A stretch of 64,000 bases of DNA, from the NCBI RefSeq assembly GCF_964656455.1, contig NC_135715.1, forward strand, positions 148,235,935-148,299,934, written 5' to 3'. The translations under genes and the position numbers were made by a program. This document shows, piece after piece, positions 37,090 to 48,397 of the stretch. The notes under the pieces are model-generated. The model was not told where the DNA came from and did no database searches. It saw nothing but the letters and a program-made list of their open reading frames with translations. The number at the start of each line of letters is the position of its first letter. The first letter of the stretch is position 1. The stretch comes from Halichoerus grypus (taxonomy: Eukaryota > Chordata > Mammalia > Carnivora > Phocidae).

Positions 37090-39752
37090 TTGGTAGTTGA
37101 ATCTTAAGCTCTGGTTCTACATGATACTTGCCACTTGGAGAAGGAAGTAAAAACAAGGAAAGAAGAGTAATGGGAAGACTGGGCTCCTGGAAATGATATA
37201 TCACACCAAGAAACCGGTCATTGAGGATCTCAGAGACCCAATAGAGATGGTCTAGCATGAACGAACTTTATGGAATAACTTGTACCTTTTCTTCATTTTG
37301 TTGAGATTTAATATTCAGAATCAAGGACTTCATTAGTTACTCGATTTCTTGAATTCAGATTTCTCCAAAGCACAAAACAATCAGAAGGAATTATAGTATT
37401 GGTATATTTCTATGAAAAGTAAAATGCATTTAAAAATATTTTTGTAAACTAATTTCCCAAGTTAAATATTTTAGATGGAAAACAGAAAAGGGAGGGAGCT
37501 GGAGACAGCCTTTATTGAAATAGGTGAATTAGATCATAGTACAGGTCCTCGATCATGTCTACATAGCAAAAATAAATTGGTAATACAATTAATTTATTTT
37601 AACCAATATTATCATTCAACTTATCCAATGTATACTAATAAATATTTTTGAAAACTCTGTTCTAAGTACTTCCCTTCCTTTTTCATATTGTCTTTCCTGC
37701 CCTTTACTTTTTTACTTTGCATTTTTTTTTTCTGCTAATTAGGTAGTGATATGAGGTGAAATCTGTCTTAAAAGTTTGTGACACTGAACTTAAACCAACC
37801 ATTTCTGAAGAATATATAAATATAGCACATTTACTATTTGGTTAGTTGCTATGTATTCTGGGAATAAGTAAAGCCTTTGGAACTTGGTCTTTTCTTCCAG
37901 TAGTTAGTCATCTTGTCCAATTATCTTTTGAATTTGAATAATACAGATAACAAAGATCAGGAAATTAATTCTGAAGAAAAGAGTAAATTAATGTTATGAA
38001 AACTATAATTTAATACAAAAACAATTTTCCACTACATAATTTTATCTTTTAATTTAGCAAAAATGTTTATAAAAGAAGCTTCTAGTCAAAATAGTTGTAT
38101 GACCAACATGCAAGTGAAGCCCTAGAGTTACAGTCAATCAGACCAGCAAGCACTAACTGAGGGCATAATTCATTTGGACAGGAGCCACATTTCCCAGAGG
38201 GATGTTGATCTAGTCATTGGAGGTAAAACAAATTCTTAAATATATCAGACTATACCTTTAAAAAAAACTAAACAAAACAAAATTTGTGCCATTCAGCACA
38301 CCTATAGAAAGAGGAACCAAATAGTAATGGGTATGGCATCAAAATTCTCCAACAAGATTCTATGGTCAGTCACCTAAAGACAAATTTGGTTTCCCAGTAT
38401 AACTATTCAAATTGTTAAAAGTATTTTAAAGTTTTGGTTTTATGTCTATAATGTTAATTATCTGTATGTACATTAATATTTTTAATCTCTGTTGATTCCT
38501 ATGAATATTTTATATCATTTTTATTAACCCATAGTCTCCAAATTAAACTGCATACTCCCACACATTTTCAAAGACATTATTCACTTTTTAGTTTAAAGAT
38601 AAGATGAGATACAGATAATATGTCTTGAAATAATTATCAGTAGAATGATGAATTAGAAAAAATCTAAAAATGTTTAGGAAAGGATTTTGTTAGGTCTAAA
38701 AACTTTGCAATATCTCAAAATTGACACGTTTCCCTTCTGACGTAAATATTATGCTTTTACACATAAAATATGACTCTCTGGGCTGTATGTTTCCTGCTTG
38801 GGTTCTGCCCTTTGTGTTTATCACACAATTTACAAAGTCATTTTGTGACTAATTTCCAGAGCACTGTGACTCAGTGTGGCTGTTGCTTATCTTTTCTTTT
38901 TTTCCTACATGGCACTGCTCTTGGCCTTCATTTTTTGGTAATACACAAATGAGCTTTCTCCATAATTAAAATAACTTTGTCTCATTATAGTTCTGTGGTT
39001 GTGTACTTCTATATTATGTGCTTTTATTTACTACCAGAAGCAAATTTTAATGTCGTTTCCTAACCAACATGAACATGACAGTACATCATGGAGGTACGTG
39101 ATCTATTGCTTTAACTAACATAATGGCACTATCTGTAGTGCAATTCTTCTTCTTCTATATTCTTATTTAAGTATCTTGGGATATGAGCTCTGGTCTTCAA
39201 AGACTTGTAAAGCATTTCCTTAGATTAGTTACTGTAGGCATAAAATATTTAATTTAGAGTACAAGAATTCTAATGTTTATACTTCATTCTAACTATCAAC
39301 AATTAAAAGCAATGAAAAAAAATTTCTTTAAACATGCTAGAGAGTCTCCTGATCATATTTCTTTGCGTGTTAATAAATAATATTTAAAAGTAATCCAAAT
39401 CTTCAGAAAATTCCAATTAAAGAGATACAATAAGTAAAGAATTGCCACTACAAGCTGAACATTTTAAGAAAGGCTACATCTCACCAACTTCTGACAAAAA
39501 TGTTCAAGGATTTAAAAGCATAAAGATATACTGCATATATATTTGCTTAAGAAGACAAAGTGCTGAGAACTTAATTTTGCATTGCAATATGAGTTTACTT
39601 TGTTTACAGAGAAGGGTCAATTTTCATTGTAGGTTAAACGACGATGGTCCTCCCGTACCAGGCTTTGCCTCTCAGGACCCTGCTTTTCTCCCAAGAAAAC
39701 AGAAATAAAGGTTATTTCTCATGGGCTAGAAAGTATATTGCCAAATACTCAC

Positions 39753-40025
39753 GAGTAAAATCTCTGAAGAAAGTTCTTGGAAAGATTTTTTTCAAAGCCG
39801 AGATGAGGTTATTTTGTTTTCCCTTCCAGGCGTTGAAGAGAGGATTTATCTTTTCTACTTCTTTTAAACAGATCAAGGAACTGGGGAGTGGAGAATAGTG
39901 AAAGAAATGTAATCTGATCCTGCCAGCAGTGAAAGGGCGAGGTAAGAATTTGATGATTATACAGCCCAAAGTCGCTCCTGTCTATTGGAGCAAAGGGGGA
40001 GCCTCAGAGCTGCTTTCAGAGATCA
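39753..40025 (-). other. TFPI: TFPI exon 1 (untranslated leader)
   Basis: On the minus strand this region closely resembles the human TFPI 5' untranslated leader as I remember it. Recognisable blocks include AGATAAATCC, AACAAAATAACCTCA and CCAAGAACTTTC, ending AGAGATTTTACTC. A consensus donor GTGAGT follows at 39752. Spliced to the acceptor above 12552, it continues into the AGAT...ACAATG leader just before the start codon. I read no AUG anywhere in it. The 5' limit is an estimate: similarity to the remembered human mRNA seems to continue to about 40025 (CTCTGAAAGC, then the GCTCC...TTTGCTC region). Small open frames crossing it on both strands are incidental. A transcript or a cross-species alignment would fix the start site. 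Confidence 0.78.
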
Positions 40026-40200
40026 CTGGCTTCCTGTTTAGGTCACTCCAACAGTATTTAGGCTAATTTTGCCAAACTCTTTGAAAGGCTTTTCTTTTAT
40101 GGACTAAACAAAGGAAACAGCTTACACTAAGAATTCACAATTACTCTCCTTGAAGAACTCTTTCTTTTACTTTCTAGGATTCCTTTTGTAATCAGTTAAA
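40000..40200 (-). promoter_or_regulatory. TFPI: probable TFPI promoter region
   Basis: This is the DNA directly upstream of exon 1. On the minus strand I see an ETS-like AACAGGAAG at about 40029-40037, fitting a gene active in endothelium. Further up is a weak TATA-like CATAAAAG near 40095-40102 and a T-rich TTTGTTTAG block at about 40103-40111. There is no CpG island and no canonical TATA box at the usual distance. The position follows from exon 1; function of individual motifs is inference. No SINE interrupts the stretch from 37.1 to 42.65 kb. Confidence 0.45.
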
Positions 40201-40429
40201 AAAACGAAACACGTTTTCCCCCATAGTTATGTATTTCTAAAGCAATATATATAGTATTTTTACATGTTACTTAATAAAATAAACTTTTTTTTCCAGTTTT
40301 TTTCTTCAAATTATTTTATCCACATTATCGGTATACTTATGAAAAAATCTGGGGGCTACTGAAGTTTCCTATGATTAGAGAGGCCATGTACTGCATTTTC
40401 TGTTGCAGCATTTCGGGCTGTGAACCCTG

Positions 40430-40640
40430 CATCTCAGCTAGTTGCTAGTTTTGCAACTTTGGTCAATTATTTAAACTCTCTGTGCCTCTGTTTCTTTTTC
40501 CCTAAAATAATGATAATCAAAGTTCCTAAGTTTGATATAAGTTAAGTAGTAAATGGATTAATACGTATAAATATATGTATACATATAACGTATGTAAAGT
40601 GCTTGAGACAGGCTCCCACACATAGCAAACCTTCAAAAAA
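40430..40640 (-). repeat. MIR-like fragment
   Basis: Reads TTAAACTCTCTGTGCCTCTG, then CCCTAAAATAATGATAAT and later AAAGTGCTTGAGACAGGCTC, the minus-strand signature of MIR. Confidence 0.6.
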
Positions 40641-41075
40641 TGTTAACTATTGTATTTGTTACTATTTATTGTTTGATGATGATGATATTAACATTTCACC
40701 TGATTTGTAAATACTTAAATATGTCCGTTTGCTCTGCTGTAGGCTGCTGTCATTGAGATTAACCTTTAGTATTTTCATAATGGAATTATGGTCATATCAG
40801 ACTAAGATCACTAGAGCTTTCCCAGCATGTCATAATCTACTATGCCATGAAGGCCTAAGTCATTTGATCAGAAAATCCATCAGTTTCTTGTTTTTTCCAT
40901 TTCAAAATGATTGTCTTTGTGCCTTCAACTTTTTTTGCTTCATTTCTTTGATCTGTGGGTAAGGGGTAACTTTTCTTCTGTGTTTTTAATATTTATTGAA
41001 TAGCTATTAGATGTCTAGTACATAAATTACCTCATCTAATTCTCACAATTAGCTTATGAAGAAGGTCCTCTATGA

Positions 41076-41618
41076 TGTATGTGCCCAGGGCAGGCCACCC
41101 AAGATGGCCTACTTTGGCATGAAGATTACTTTTTAGTTAAAAGCAATCAAAACCCAGCAGATTCAGAAAAGGCTATTTACCTCCAACACAATCGCCTAAA
41201 AGAATTTAGATAGAAGACCTGCTCCAGGAATAGAGCTATTGCTAGAAATAACTACATTACAACATGAATAGGCATGGTAGAGAAGAACCTAGCAAGACCT
41301 GTTGAATCAAAGTCTACTGGGTCTCATTGTTTCTGATAATCCTGCAAACATTTGTTTACCAAACATTTGCTCTTTTTTTATCTTCCAGTAAATTGCATTC
41401 CTTTCTTTTGAAGTCCCAGACCCCCACTCCCTTCTCCTCGTTTGGAATGACACATATACCTCATTTTGCCTGACTGTCTTTGGAAATTCCATGCCTGTGG
41501 ATCACCCATATGTACAAAATTAATTTGATTTTCTCCCATTAATCTGTCTCATGTCAATTTAATTTTTATTCCGCCTAGAAGGACCTTGAAGGACCAATAA
41601 AATTCTTCCTTCCTGACA
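41076..41618 (+). mobile_element. solo LTR of an endogenous retrovirus (copy B)
   Basis: A 543-bp element starting TGTATGTGCCCAGGGCAG and ending CTTCCTGACA, with the TG...CA termini expected of an LTR. Possible 4-bp target duplication ATGA/ATGG with one mismatch. Clearly related to copy A at 30815 along most of its length. No gag, pol or env sequence adjoins it. Confidence 0.8.
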
Positions 41619-41622
41619 ATGG

Positions 41623-42089
41623 TGTAGGAGAAAAAAAAAAAAAATTTCCCTCTACCCTTTTAGGTTCTTGGCTGAGACAACTCTGTAATAAAAAGATTAA
41701 CAGGAAAAAAACAAACAGAAGTTTAATCACATGTATACCTTCTGTATACCTGGGGGATACCTAGGAAAACTGAATAAAACTGAAAAACTGAATAAACTGA
41801 AGTGGCCCAAGCCACCACCTTAAACATCTCTAAAGACAAAAGATAATGTTGGGGGGTGGGTGAGCCAGTTATGGGAAGCTACTGGGAAAAGACAGTAAAC
41901 AAGGATTAGGTTGCTATGCAAATTTAAGTCCTTGCCTTCTCCGTTGATAAAAAAAAAAAAAAAAAAAATTCTAGAGATTTAGTTATCCTCCTCTTTCTGC
42001 TACAGAGAGGGAGAAACCTGGATAGACATAAAGTAAATGTCCCTTAAGAAAGGGTAACTTCACTTTCAGAGCTTTTCCTGTGTCTGTCA
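41623..42089 (-). mobile_element. possible second LTR in the opposite orientation
   Basis: Only four bases after copy B, a 467-bp block begins TGTAGGAG and ends TCTGTCA, so both ends fit TG...CA. On the minus strand it has an A-rich end and a GATTAAAC candidate polyadenylation signal. I did not find a target duplication, and the family is not recognised. It could also be another repeat type. Confidence 0.45.
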
Positions 42090-42099
42090 TTTTTTAAAA

Positions 42100-42345
42100 A
42101 AATAATCACCCTAAGTAGGAGATTCAGACTTTCAGTTATGGAATGAATAAGTCAGGGGGATAAAAGGTGCAGCATAGGGAATATAGTTAATGGTGTTATA
42201 ATGGTGTTGTATGGTGACAAATGGTAGGTAGCACACAGTGGTGAGCATAATGATCAATCACTGTGTTGTACCTGAAACTGAGGTAGAATTATCAGCTATA
42301 TGTCAATTAAATAAAATTAAATAAATGTAAATAAATAAATAAATA
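42100..42345 (+). repeat. L1 3' UTR-like fragment
   Basis: Blocks GGGGGATAAAAGGTGCAGCA, TAGGGAATATAGTTAATGGT, TTGTATGGTGACAAATGGTA and CACTGTGTTGTACCTGAAAC match a carnivore L1 3' region as I know it, ending in AAATAAA-rich sequence. Confidence 0.75.
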
Positions 42346-42650
42346 GTTATAAATCAAGCCAATGACATATTAAATAAAATATGTTCTATCTTTCTAACTT
42401 GGCAAACAAAACAAAACAAAACAAAACACCCCAAAAACAAAACCAACAAACTGAAAAAAACAGCCTAAATAATACTTATGCCAAAGAAGCTTATTTTGGG
42501 GATGACAAATTCCACTCCCTTTCAATGGCCATTTCACAGGTTTGGGAGGGTGAGTATGGTTTGTGGAGCTCTGATTCAAATCATGTGGTCTGACTTCAAA
42601 GTACAGACGTTTAAATATTCTTTTGTGCTCCTTTCTCACACATATTCTGT

Positions 42651-42825
42651 TTTTTGGTTTTTTTTAAATTTATTTATTTGACAGAGAGAGACACAGCAAG
42701 GGAGGGAACACAAGCAGGGGGAGTGGGAGAGGGAGAAGCAGGCTTCCCTCTGAGCAGGGAGCCCGATGTGGGGCTCGATCCCAGGACCCTGGGATCATGA
42801 CCTGAGCCGAAGGCAGATGCTTAAC
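42651..42825 (-). repeat. CAN-SINE, 5'-truncated
   Basis: Minus-oriented, but it stops in GGCAGATGCTTAAC, so the outer tRNA-head part (GAGCCACCCAGGCGCCCC complement) is missing. A 17-bp perfect target duplication TCTCACACATATTCTGT flanks it at 42634-42650 and 42827-42843, so the truncation happened at insertion. Confidence 0.95.
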
Positions 42826-43395
42826 ATCTCACACATATTCTGTATTTCACACCAAAATAAAGCTTTGCTGTGTGTTGAAATTTCAGTTTCAACAATGAAA
42901 CGTTGCTGTGTAATTGTTATCCCTTATTACCTCATACCCTGCCACTCAAGCACATTCAGTGTTCCCTTCTTATTCTGATTGTTGAGGAAAGTTGCCTGTT
43001 TTTGCATTGGAATGAACACTGATTAATTTTTTGGCTAATCTACAGTCAGATTTCTTTTTTGGAACTTGAACTAAGAGCTATAGAAAAAGTATACAGGAAG
43101 TGCCAAACTCTTAACTAAAAAGCTGAGAGAGAGAATGGTCTGGCAGCTGTAGTGTTGTGTGCAAGATGATTATGTGCAGAAAGCCAGGTGAGAGAGAATG
43201 GTGAAAAGAATAAACGAAAGAGAACAGAACGTGAGGCCTCCTGGAGTCAGGGCAAGAATGAAAGTAAGAGCAAGACTGGGAGCAGGAGAGGTGAGAGAGG
43301 ATGCCTGAGCTCTACAGCAAAGTCCTTTCTAGGTCTAGTTCAAGTTCTCCTAAGTACTCAGAAACATATATCCTTGTATCAATCCCTATTTCCCT

Positions 43396-43831
43396 TGTTA
43401 AAAAGAAAACCACAGGCCCAAAATGGCATCACTTAGGCCAAGTCACTAAACTGGGGCTTAATACCTAACTAATTGCAATTTCAACCTCCCCCCAGAAATG
43501 TAAATCTTAACTGGTTAGTCAGGAACTTCTTGATAAGCACCAGTGAGGTGATCTGTCACCTGGGCCCTCCACACTCCCCAGTGGCACAGTTCACCTAATA
43601 AGACCTCCTGCCCTTAAACCTAAGGAAAAGTGACCTTACCGGAAACAATCCTTTCTTTTCATTTGCTAACAACTTTCTTGTTCCACCCTCCTTCCTATAA
43701 AAACCTTCCATTTTGTACAATTTCTTGGAGCTCTCCTCTATTTTCTAGATGGGATGCTGCCAAATTCATGAATTGCTTGATAAAGCCCATTAGATCTTCA
43801 TATCTACTTGGTTAATTTTTGTTGTTTAACA
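43396..43831 (+). mobile_element. solo LTR with TATA box and 4-bp target duplication
   Basis: A 436-bp element from TGTTAAAAAG to GTTTAACA. It is flanked on both sides by CCCT (43392-43395 and 43832-43835). It contains CCTATAAAAACC (about 43695) as a promoter-like box and TTGATAAAGCCC as a degenerate polyadenylation signal. Resembles an ERVL/ERV-type mammalian LTR; subfamily not determined. No internal retroviral sequence is attached. Confidence 0.75.
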
Positions 43832-45434
43832 CCCTAAAGTCATTTAAGAAATCTGTTTTTTATTATGTAGAGAACTCTATCTGAAAGAGCGACTTCTGAG
43901 CTGAAATAAATTTCCTAGAGATCATCAATTTCATATTTATGCTGCACGTAGCATCAATGAAAACTTTTTACCATTTTGTTTCCATATAGCTTACACAAAC
44001 TGGCATTTTCTTGTCCTGAAGAGAGCCTGGGGACATGATGGAAAATTATTGTTAAGACAGTCTGTCACTAACAGCTCTGTGGACTCAGCTTTTCTCTTCC
44101 CTGAGCTTTGCCTGAGCGCCTTCTTATGGTTTTACCACCAGTTTGCATTCCACTGTATACAAGTCTAAGTCGAAATTAGTTGGATAAAAATTTTTTTTCT
44201 CACCAGCAATTCAACTATTTGCCATTTTGTCTTAAAGCTCTTTGTATCTATCAGTATCTGGAAGTTTCAAGTACCTACCTAATACTGGGTACTTTCCTTT
44301 CATTCTTTACCATTCTCTGTTAATTTTTTTCTTCCAACTCTCACACAGTTCAAATAACATTCCAGGCTCTTACTATGAGTTTATTTCTTATCCAAGCTAT
44401 CAAACAGTCTTTTTTTTTTTTCTTTATTTGTCCTATGTATCAGAAAACATTTCCTAATTTTATTCATTAAGAATCTTGTCCATTAAGACAAATTGAATGT
44501 TTCAACAAGTTCAGGTAACTCTATATGAGTGAGACAAATCTGGAAGGAAGTTAGCTCCTTAAAGGAATTGTCACAAGAGTACACATTGTTGCAACATAGA
44601 GAACCACAAAATTAGACAGGATATTAGAAACCAAATTATACAGAAGTTTTTATAAACATCTTAAAATCAAATTTTATCACATAGAACACTCATTTCATGC
44701 ATTTCTGTCTACTCTGAAGTATGTGAAAGATTAGATATTCTATTGCTTTATATTTCAGCCAATTACTTATCACACAGTGTGACTACACAGATCTTTAATT
44801 GGATTAGGTGAGGGATGAGTGCTTGAGCTTCTTTCTTCATCTCAGCCTTCATCCTTTTTCCAGAATCTAAATCACGTACTACTTGTAGTTCACTTTCCTG
44901 AAAGTGGATTTCTGAAAACTGATCAACAAATGGAAACCCTATATGTTTTCAGATTTCAAATGTAAAAAAGAATGATATCTAAATTTTATCAAATTCTATT
45001 CATAGAAACTGTGTAATTGGTATGACACGTACCGACGTGGGTACAAAATTGCCTCTATTTCATTATGAACAAAACAAATTTAGCTATGAAGCCCATATTT
45101 TTACTAATGTGAAAAAATTGTTTTGTTTTATCCATTAAGTATCTCAATTTTCTTAAATTCCAAAAAGATTTCCAAAAAAGCAATTTCAAAAGCAATTCTT
45201 CTCATAGGGAAGCAGGGAACTAGATATATGTCAGGGAGAAAGGGAATATTTAACTTCTTTTTCTATTTTTCTCTGTGATAGATTATATTATTTGTTCAAA
45301 CATTCTTGCTGCTCCTCCCTTGGGGTCCTTCCTTTATAACCAGGGAAAAGAGTCTATTTTCCCTCCACATTGACATCAAGTTTTGCTATATTGATAGCCT
45401 CGGCTAAGAGAATGAGCAGATAAAAAACAAATAT

Positions 45435-45641
45435 GGGGCGCCTGGGTGGCTTAGTGGTTAAGCGTCTGCCTTCGGCTCAGGTCATGATCCCAAGGTCCTA
45501 GGATCGAGCCCCGCATTGAGCCCTGCATCGGGCTCCCTGCTTGGTGGGAAGCCTCCTTCTCTCTCTCCCACTCCCCCTGCTTGTGTTCCCTCTCTCACTG
45601 TGTCTCTGTCAAATAAATAAATAAAATCTTAAAAAAAAAAA
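45435..45641 (+). repeat. CAN-SINE
   Basis: Plus-oriented, near consensus, from GGGGCGCCTGGGTGGCTTAG. Carries a small internal duplication (AGCCCCGCATTGAGCCCTGC). Confidence 0.95.
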
Positions 45642-47679
45642 TAAGCAACAGCTAAACAGATTTTTATAAGCTTTATGGGAAGTTTATGAATTTTCTAGTT
45701 CTATACTTCTTTTTTTTTTCATTTTCTCTGACAGGTGACTCTCATGTCCCACATGAGGGTTATTCATTTGAACCCTTTATTGTGGATTCATAATAAAGAA
45801 GAAATGGAGTACCAACACAGATGACCCACAAAGGTGACTGAAAATAAACCCTTTCTTGATAAAAACCCTGTAGATTTTGGGGGTAGTTTGCTCTCAAGCA
45901 TAACTTAAGCAGAAATGAATAATACACTCTCTACTTATATACCTTCTTCCCTCAAAGATATATTATCTTCACTGCATCCATATTATTATATTATATAACC
46001 GTGGATACTGAAGTAAATTGGACCCTTGAACTGCATTCCTTCTGTCTCTCTGAACGCTATTCTTTTTTTTCTATGAACTTCATTGCAGGATATGAAGTAA
46101 TTTGGGGGGAATGTTTTCTGGAAATTTACTGATGATAAGCAGCAGCATAAACAAAATTAAACACCAATCAATTTGAAATATGTTGCAGCTTGAAGTAAAC
46201 TCTTGTTTAGCAATAAAGTAGTAACAAAAGGGTTTTTAGGAATTTTATGGTCACAAATTGACTAAAGTTATAGAAAAACAAGTTCTTCTCTAATTAGGTT
46301 GAATCTTCACATGGAAATCAAAATAAGTGCTTACATACAAACTTGAGAACTGGAGTCATTACGTTACTTTTGTTTTATCTAGTTCATATTTTTATTAATA
46401 GTATAATTCTTTCTTTTTTATGAGAATGATTATTGGGAAGTAGTGGTAACAGTGGGACCTTGAAGGTCTCATCATGGCTGAGGGTTATTTAGTGTTCTCA
46501 GGAGATCTTCACAGGACTCTCAGTCATAACTTGCATTATTAACAGGCAGACATCTTGAGCAAATGATTTTCCTTATCAGACAAACATATTAACTAAGAAT
46601 ATAGGGAAAGCTACATTTTTGTGTCATCTGTGCTTAGGCATTGCATTTCATAATTATTACTACTTATTGATATTTTTAAAATGTAATGTCTCAGAGGAAA
46701 AATAAAACAACTTGAATTCCTAGTTTTTTCTTTCTAGATATCTAGAATCAGATATTCTATTAGATAGCATGGTGAGATTACTTAGAACCTTCACTTTCAT
46801 TAATGTGTTTTTTTCCTAATCTCATTTAGTTTGTCTAACTCCTTCCGTGAGAATCTGGAATGTATATCTGTATCACTAATGCATGAATAAAAAGGTAAAT
46901 TCTTTTGCTTCTCACTCATGAGTATAGGATTTGTTATACATCTACTTCTGTGAAATAAGTCCCATGGAAGTGACACGTCTGTTAAAAAAAGCATCATACC
47001 ATCTTAGGTCACAATAATTGATCTATATCATCTAGCATAAGGAAAGTAACATGCCCACTTCACTTTGCAGTATTTTGCTCTCATATCTGGACCAAATTTT
47101 AGAGAGCAATTGCCAAAGCAGAGTGTGTTCAGAGTAGTGAGATAAAACCTAGTTTTTTAAGGCATACACATTGATATATCTTAAAAATACACATGTCTAA
47201 AAAAATATTGATGCAACCTAGGATATTTAATTTTTAGAAGAGAAACTCAAAGTGTGGGGAGTCATAGTATATATTATCTTAAAGTATTCAGGAGATGATT
47301 GTGTAGAAACGACAGTAAATTTAATCTATACTGCTCTAGAGAGAAAATAATTAGGTGGATGAAGATATTGGGAACACATATTTTTAGCTTAAAATTAGGA
47401 TAACTTTCCTGCCAATTGTAGTTTAAAAAGATAGGATGAGCCATTCTATGATAAGGAGTGTGTCCATTCCTTGAAGTAATAAAGGAGGGAAAGTGATATG
47501 TGGAAGCTGTTCCAAAGACATCCTGACATTGGATGAGAGAATTGAACTAAAAGACCTGGAGAATCACCTCCAGTATTCAAAACCCTTGAGTCCTTCTTAC
47601 TCCTTGATTAACAGTAAGGTTAATATAGCTACACATATAAAAACAATAATATAAATAACAAACATAACAACGATAATTA

Positions 47680-47910
47680 GTGTTTACTTAAGGCTTACTT
47701 GGTGCCAGACATTATTCTCCATGTGTTATATTTAAGAAACCATCATGAAATGGGTAATGTTATTTTCCCATTTGGAGATAAAGATAAATGGTTCATTCAC
47801 ATGTGCAAATTCAAAAAGCTAATAAATGAAAGTGGGATTTGAATCCAGATAGTTTGAATTCTGAGAATACAATTTAACTATTAGGTCACACTACCTCTCT
47901 CTTTTAGACA
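47680..47910 (+). repeat. MIR fragment
   Basis: A near-complete MIR outline: GGCTTACTTGGTGCCAGACA, TTATTTTCCCATTTGGAGAT, AAAAAGCTAATAAATGAAAG, TGGGATTTGAATCCAGATAG. Confidence 0.75.
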
Positions 47911-48288
47911 TTACGTTACCTTTCTTATATGTTTCCATAGCCATAATAATAAATACTTACTGCCCTTGTTAGTAAAATAGAAAAAAATTTTCTTAAAGCC
48001 ACATCTAGCAATTTCTAAATTATATATAATCTAGAAATAGAGAAATTCTACATCTCTTATGCAAAAAAATTACACACTGCTTTGTGCATCAGTAGATATT
48101 TACAATGATATCAAGTGCAATATTTTTATAAAAATGTAAAATTAAAAACAATTAAAAAACCAATCAACATGGAATAGATAAATTCATTGTGGGAATCATT
48201 TGATAGAATATTATTTCGAAAAGTAGGTATTCATGAGTATCTGTGAACACGTTCAGAACTCAAAAATAAATCAGTAAGTAAAAAACGT

Positions 48289-48397
48289 GGGGTGCCCAGC
48301 TGGCTCAGTCAGTAGAGCCTTTGACTCTTGGTCTTGGTGTTGTAAGTTCGAGTTCCACAGTGGGTGTAAAGATTACCTTGAAATCTTAAAAAAAAAT
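48289..48397 (+). repeat. short tRNA-Lys-type SINE
   Basis: GGCTCAGTCAGTAGAGCC (A box-like) and AAGTTCGAGTTCCACAG (B box-like) preserve the tRNA ancestry, followed by TGTAAAGATTACCTTGAAAT and poly(A). It is a retroposon, not a tRNA gene, because an A-rich tail is attached and the acceptor stem is not maintained. Confidence 0.85.

Larger units (their letters stand above)
12553..39752 (-). other. TFPI: TFPI intron 1
   Basis: About 27.2 kb between the untranslated exon and the first coding exon. It is packed with repeats: 18 full-size SINEs, two short tRNA-Lys-type SINEs, L1 fragments in both orientations, a truncated L1 3' end, two MaLR-like LTR fragments and one solo LTR. Human TFPI has an alternative untranslated second exon; I could not recognise its counterpart here. 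The stretches 37.1-39.7 kb, 12.6-13.8 kb and 17-18 kb show no element I can name. Confidence 0.75.

Noticed and set aside
39442..39969. Overlapping 84-88-codon frames on both strands around exon 1
   Set aside because: They lie over the untranslated leader and its flank. The leader has no AUG in the sense direction and the frames are incidental.
43188..43436. 82-codon basic open frame
   Set aside because: Composition-driven (Lys/Arg/Glu/Ser) and running into the solo LTR; no gene evidence.
48289..48397. tRNA gene
   Set aside because: The A and B boxes come from SINE ancestry. The element has a poly(A) tail, and the cloverleaf acceptor stem is not preserved.
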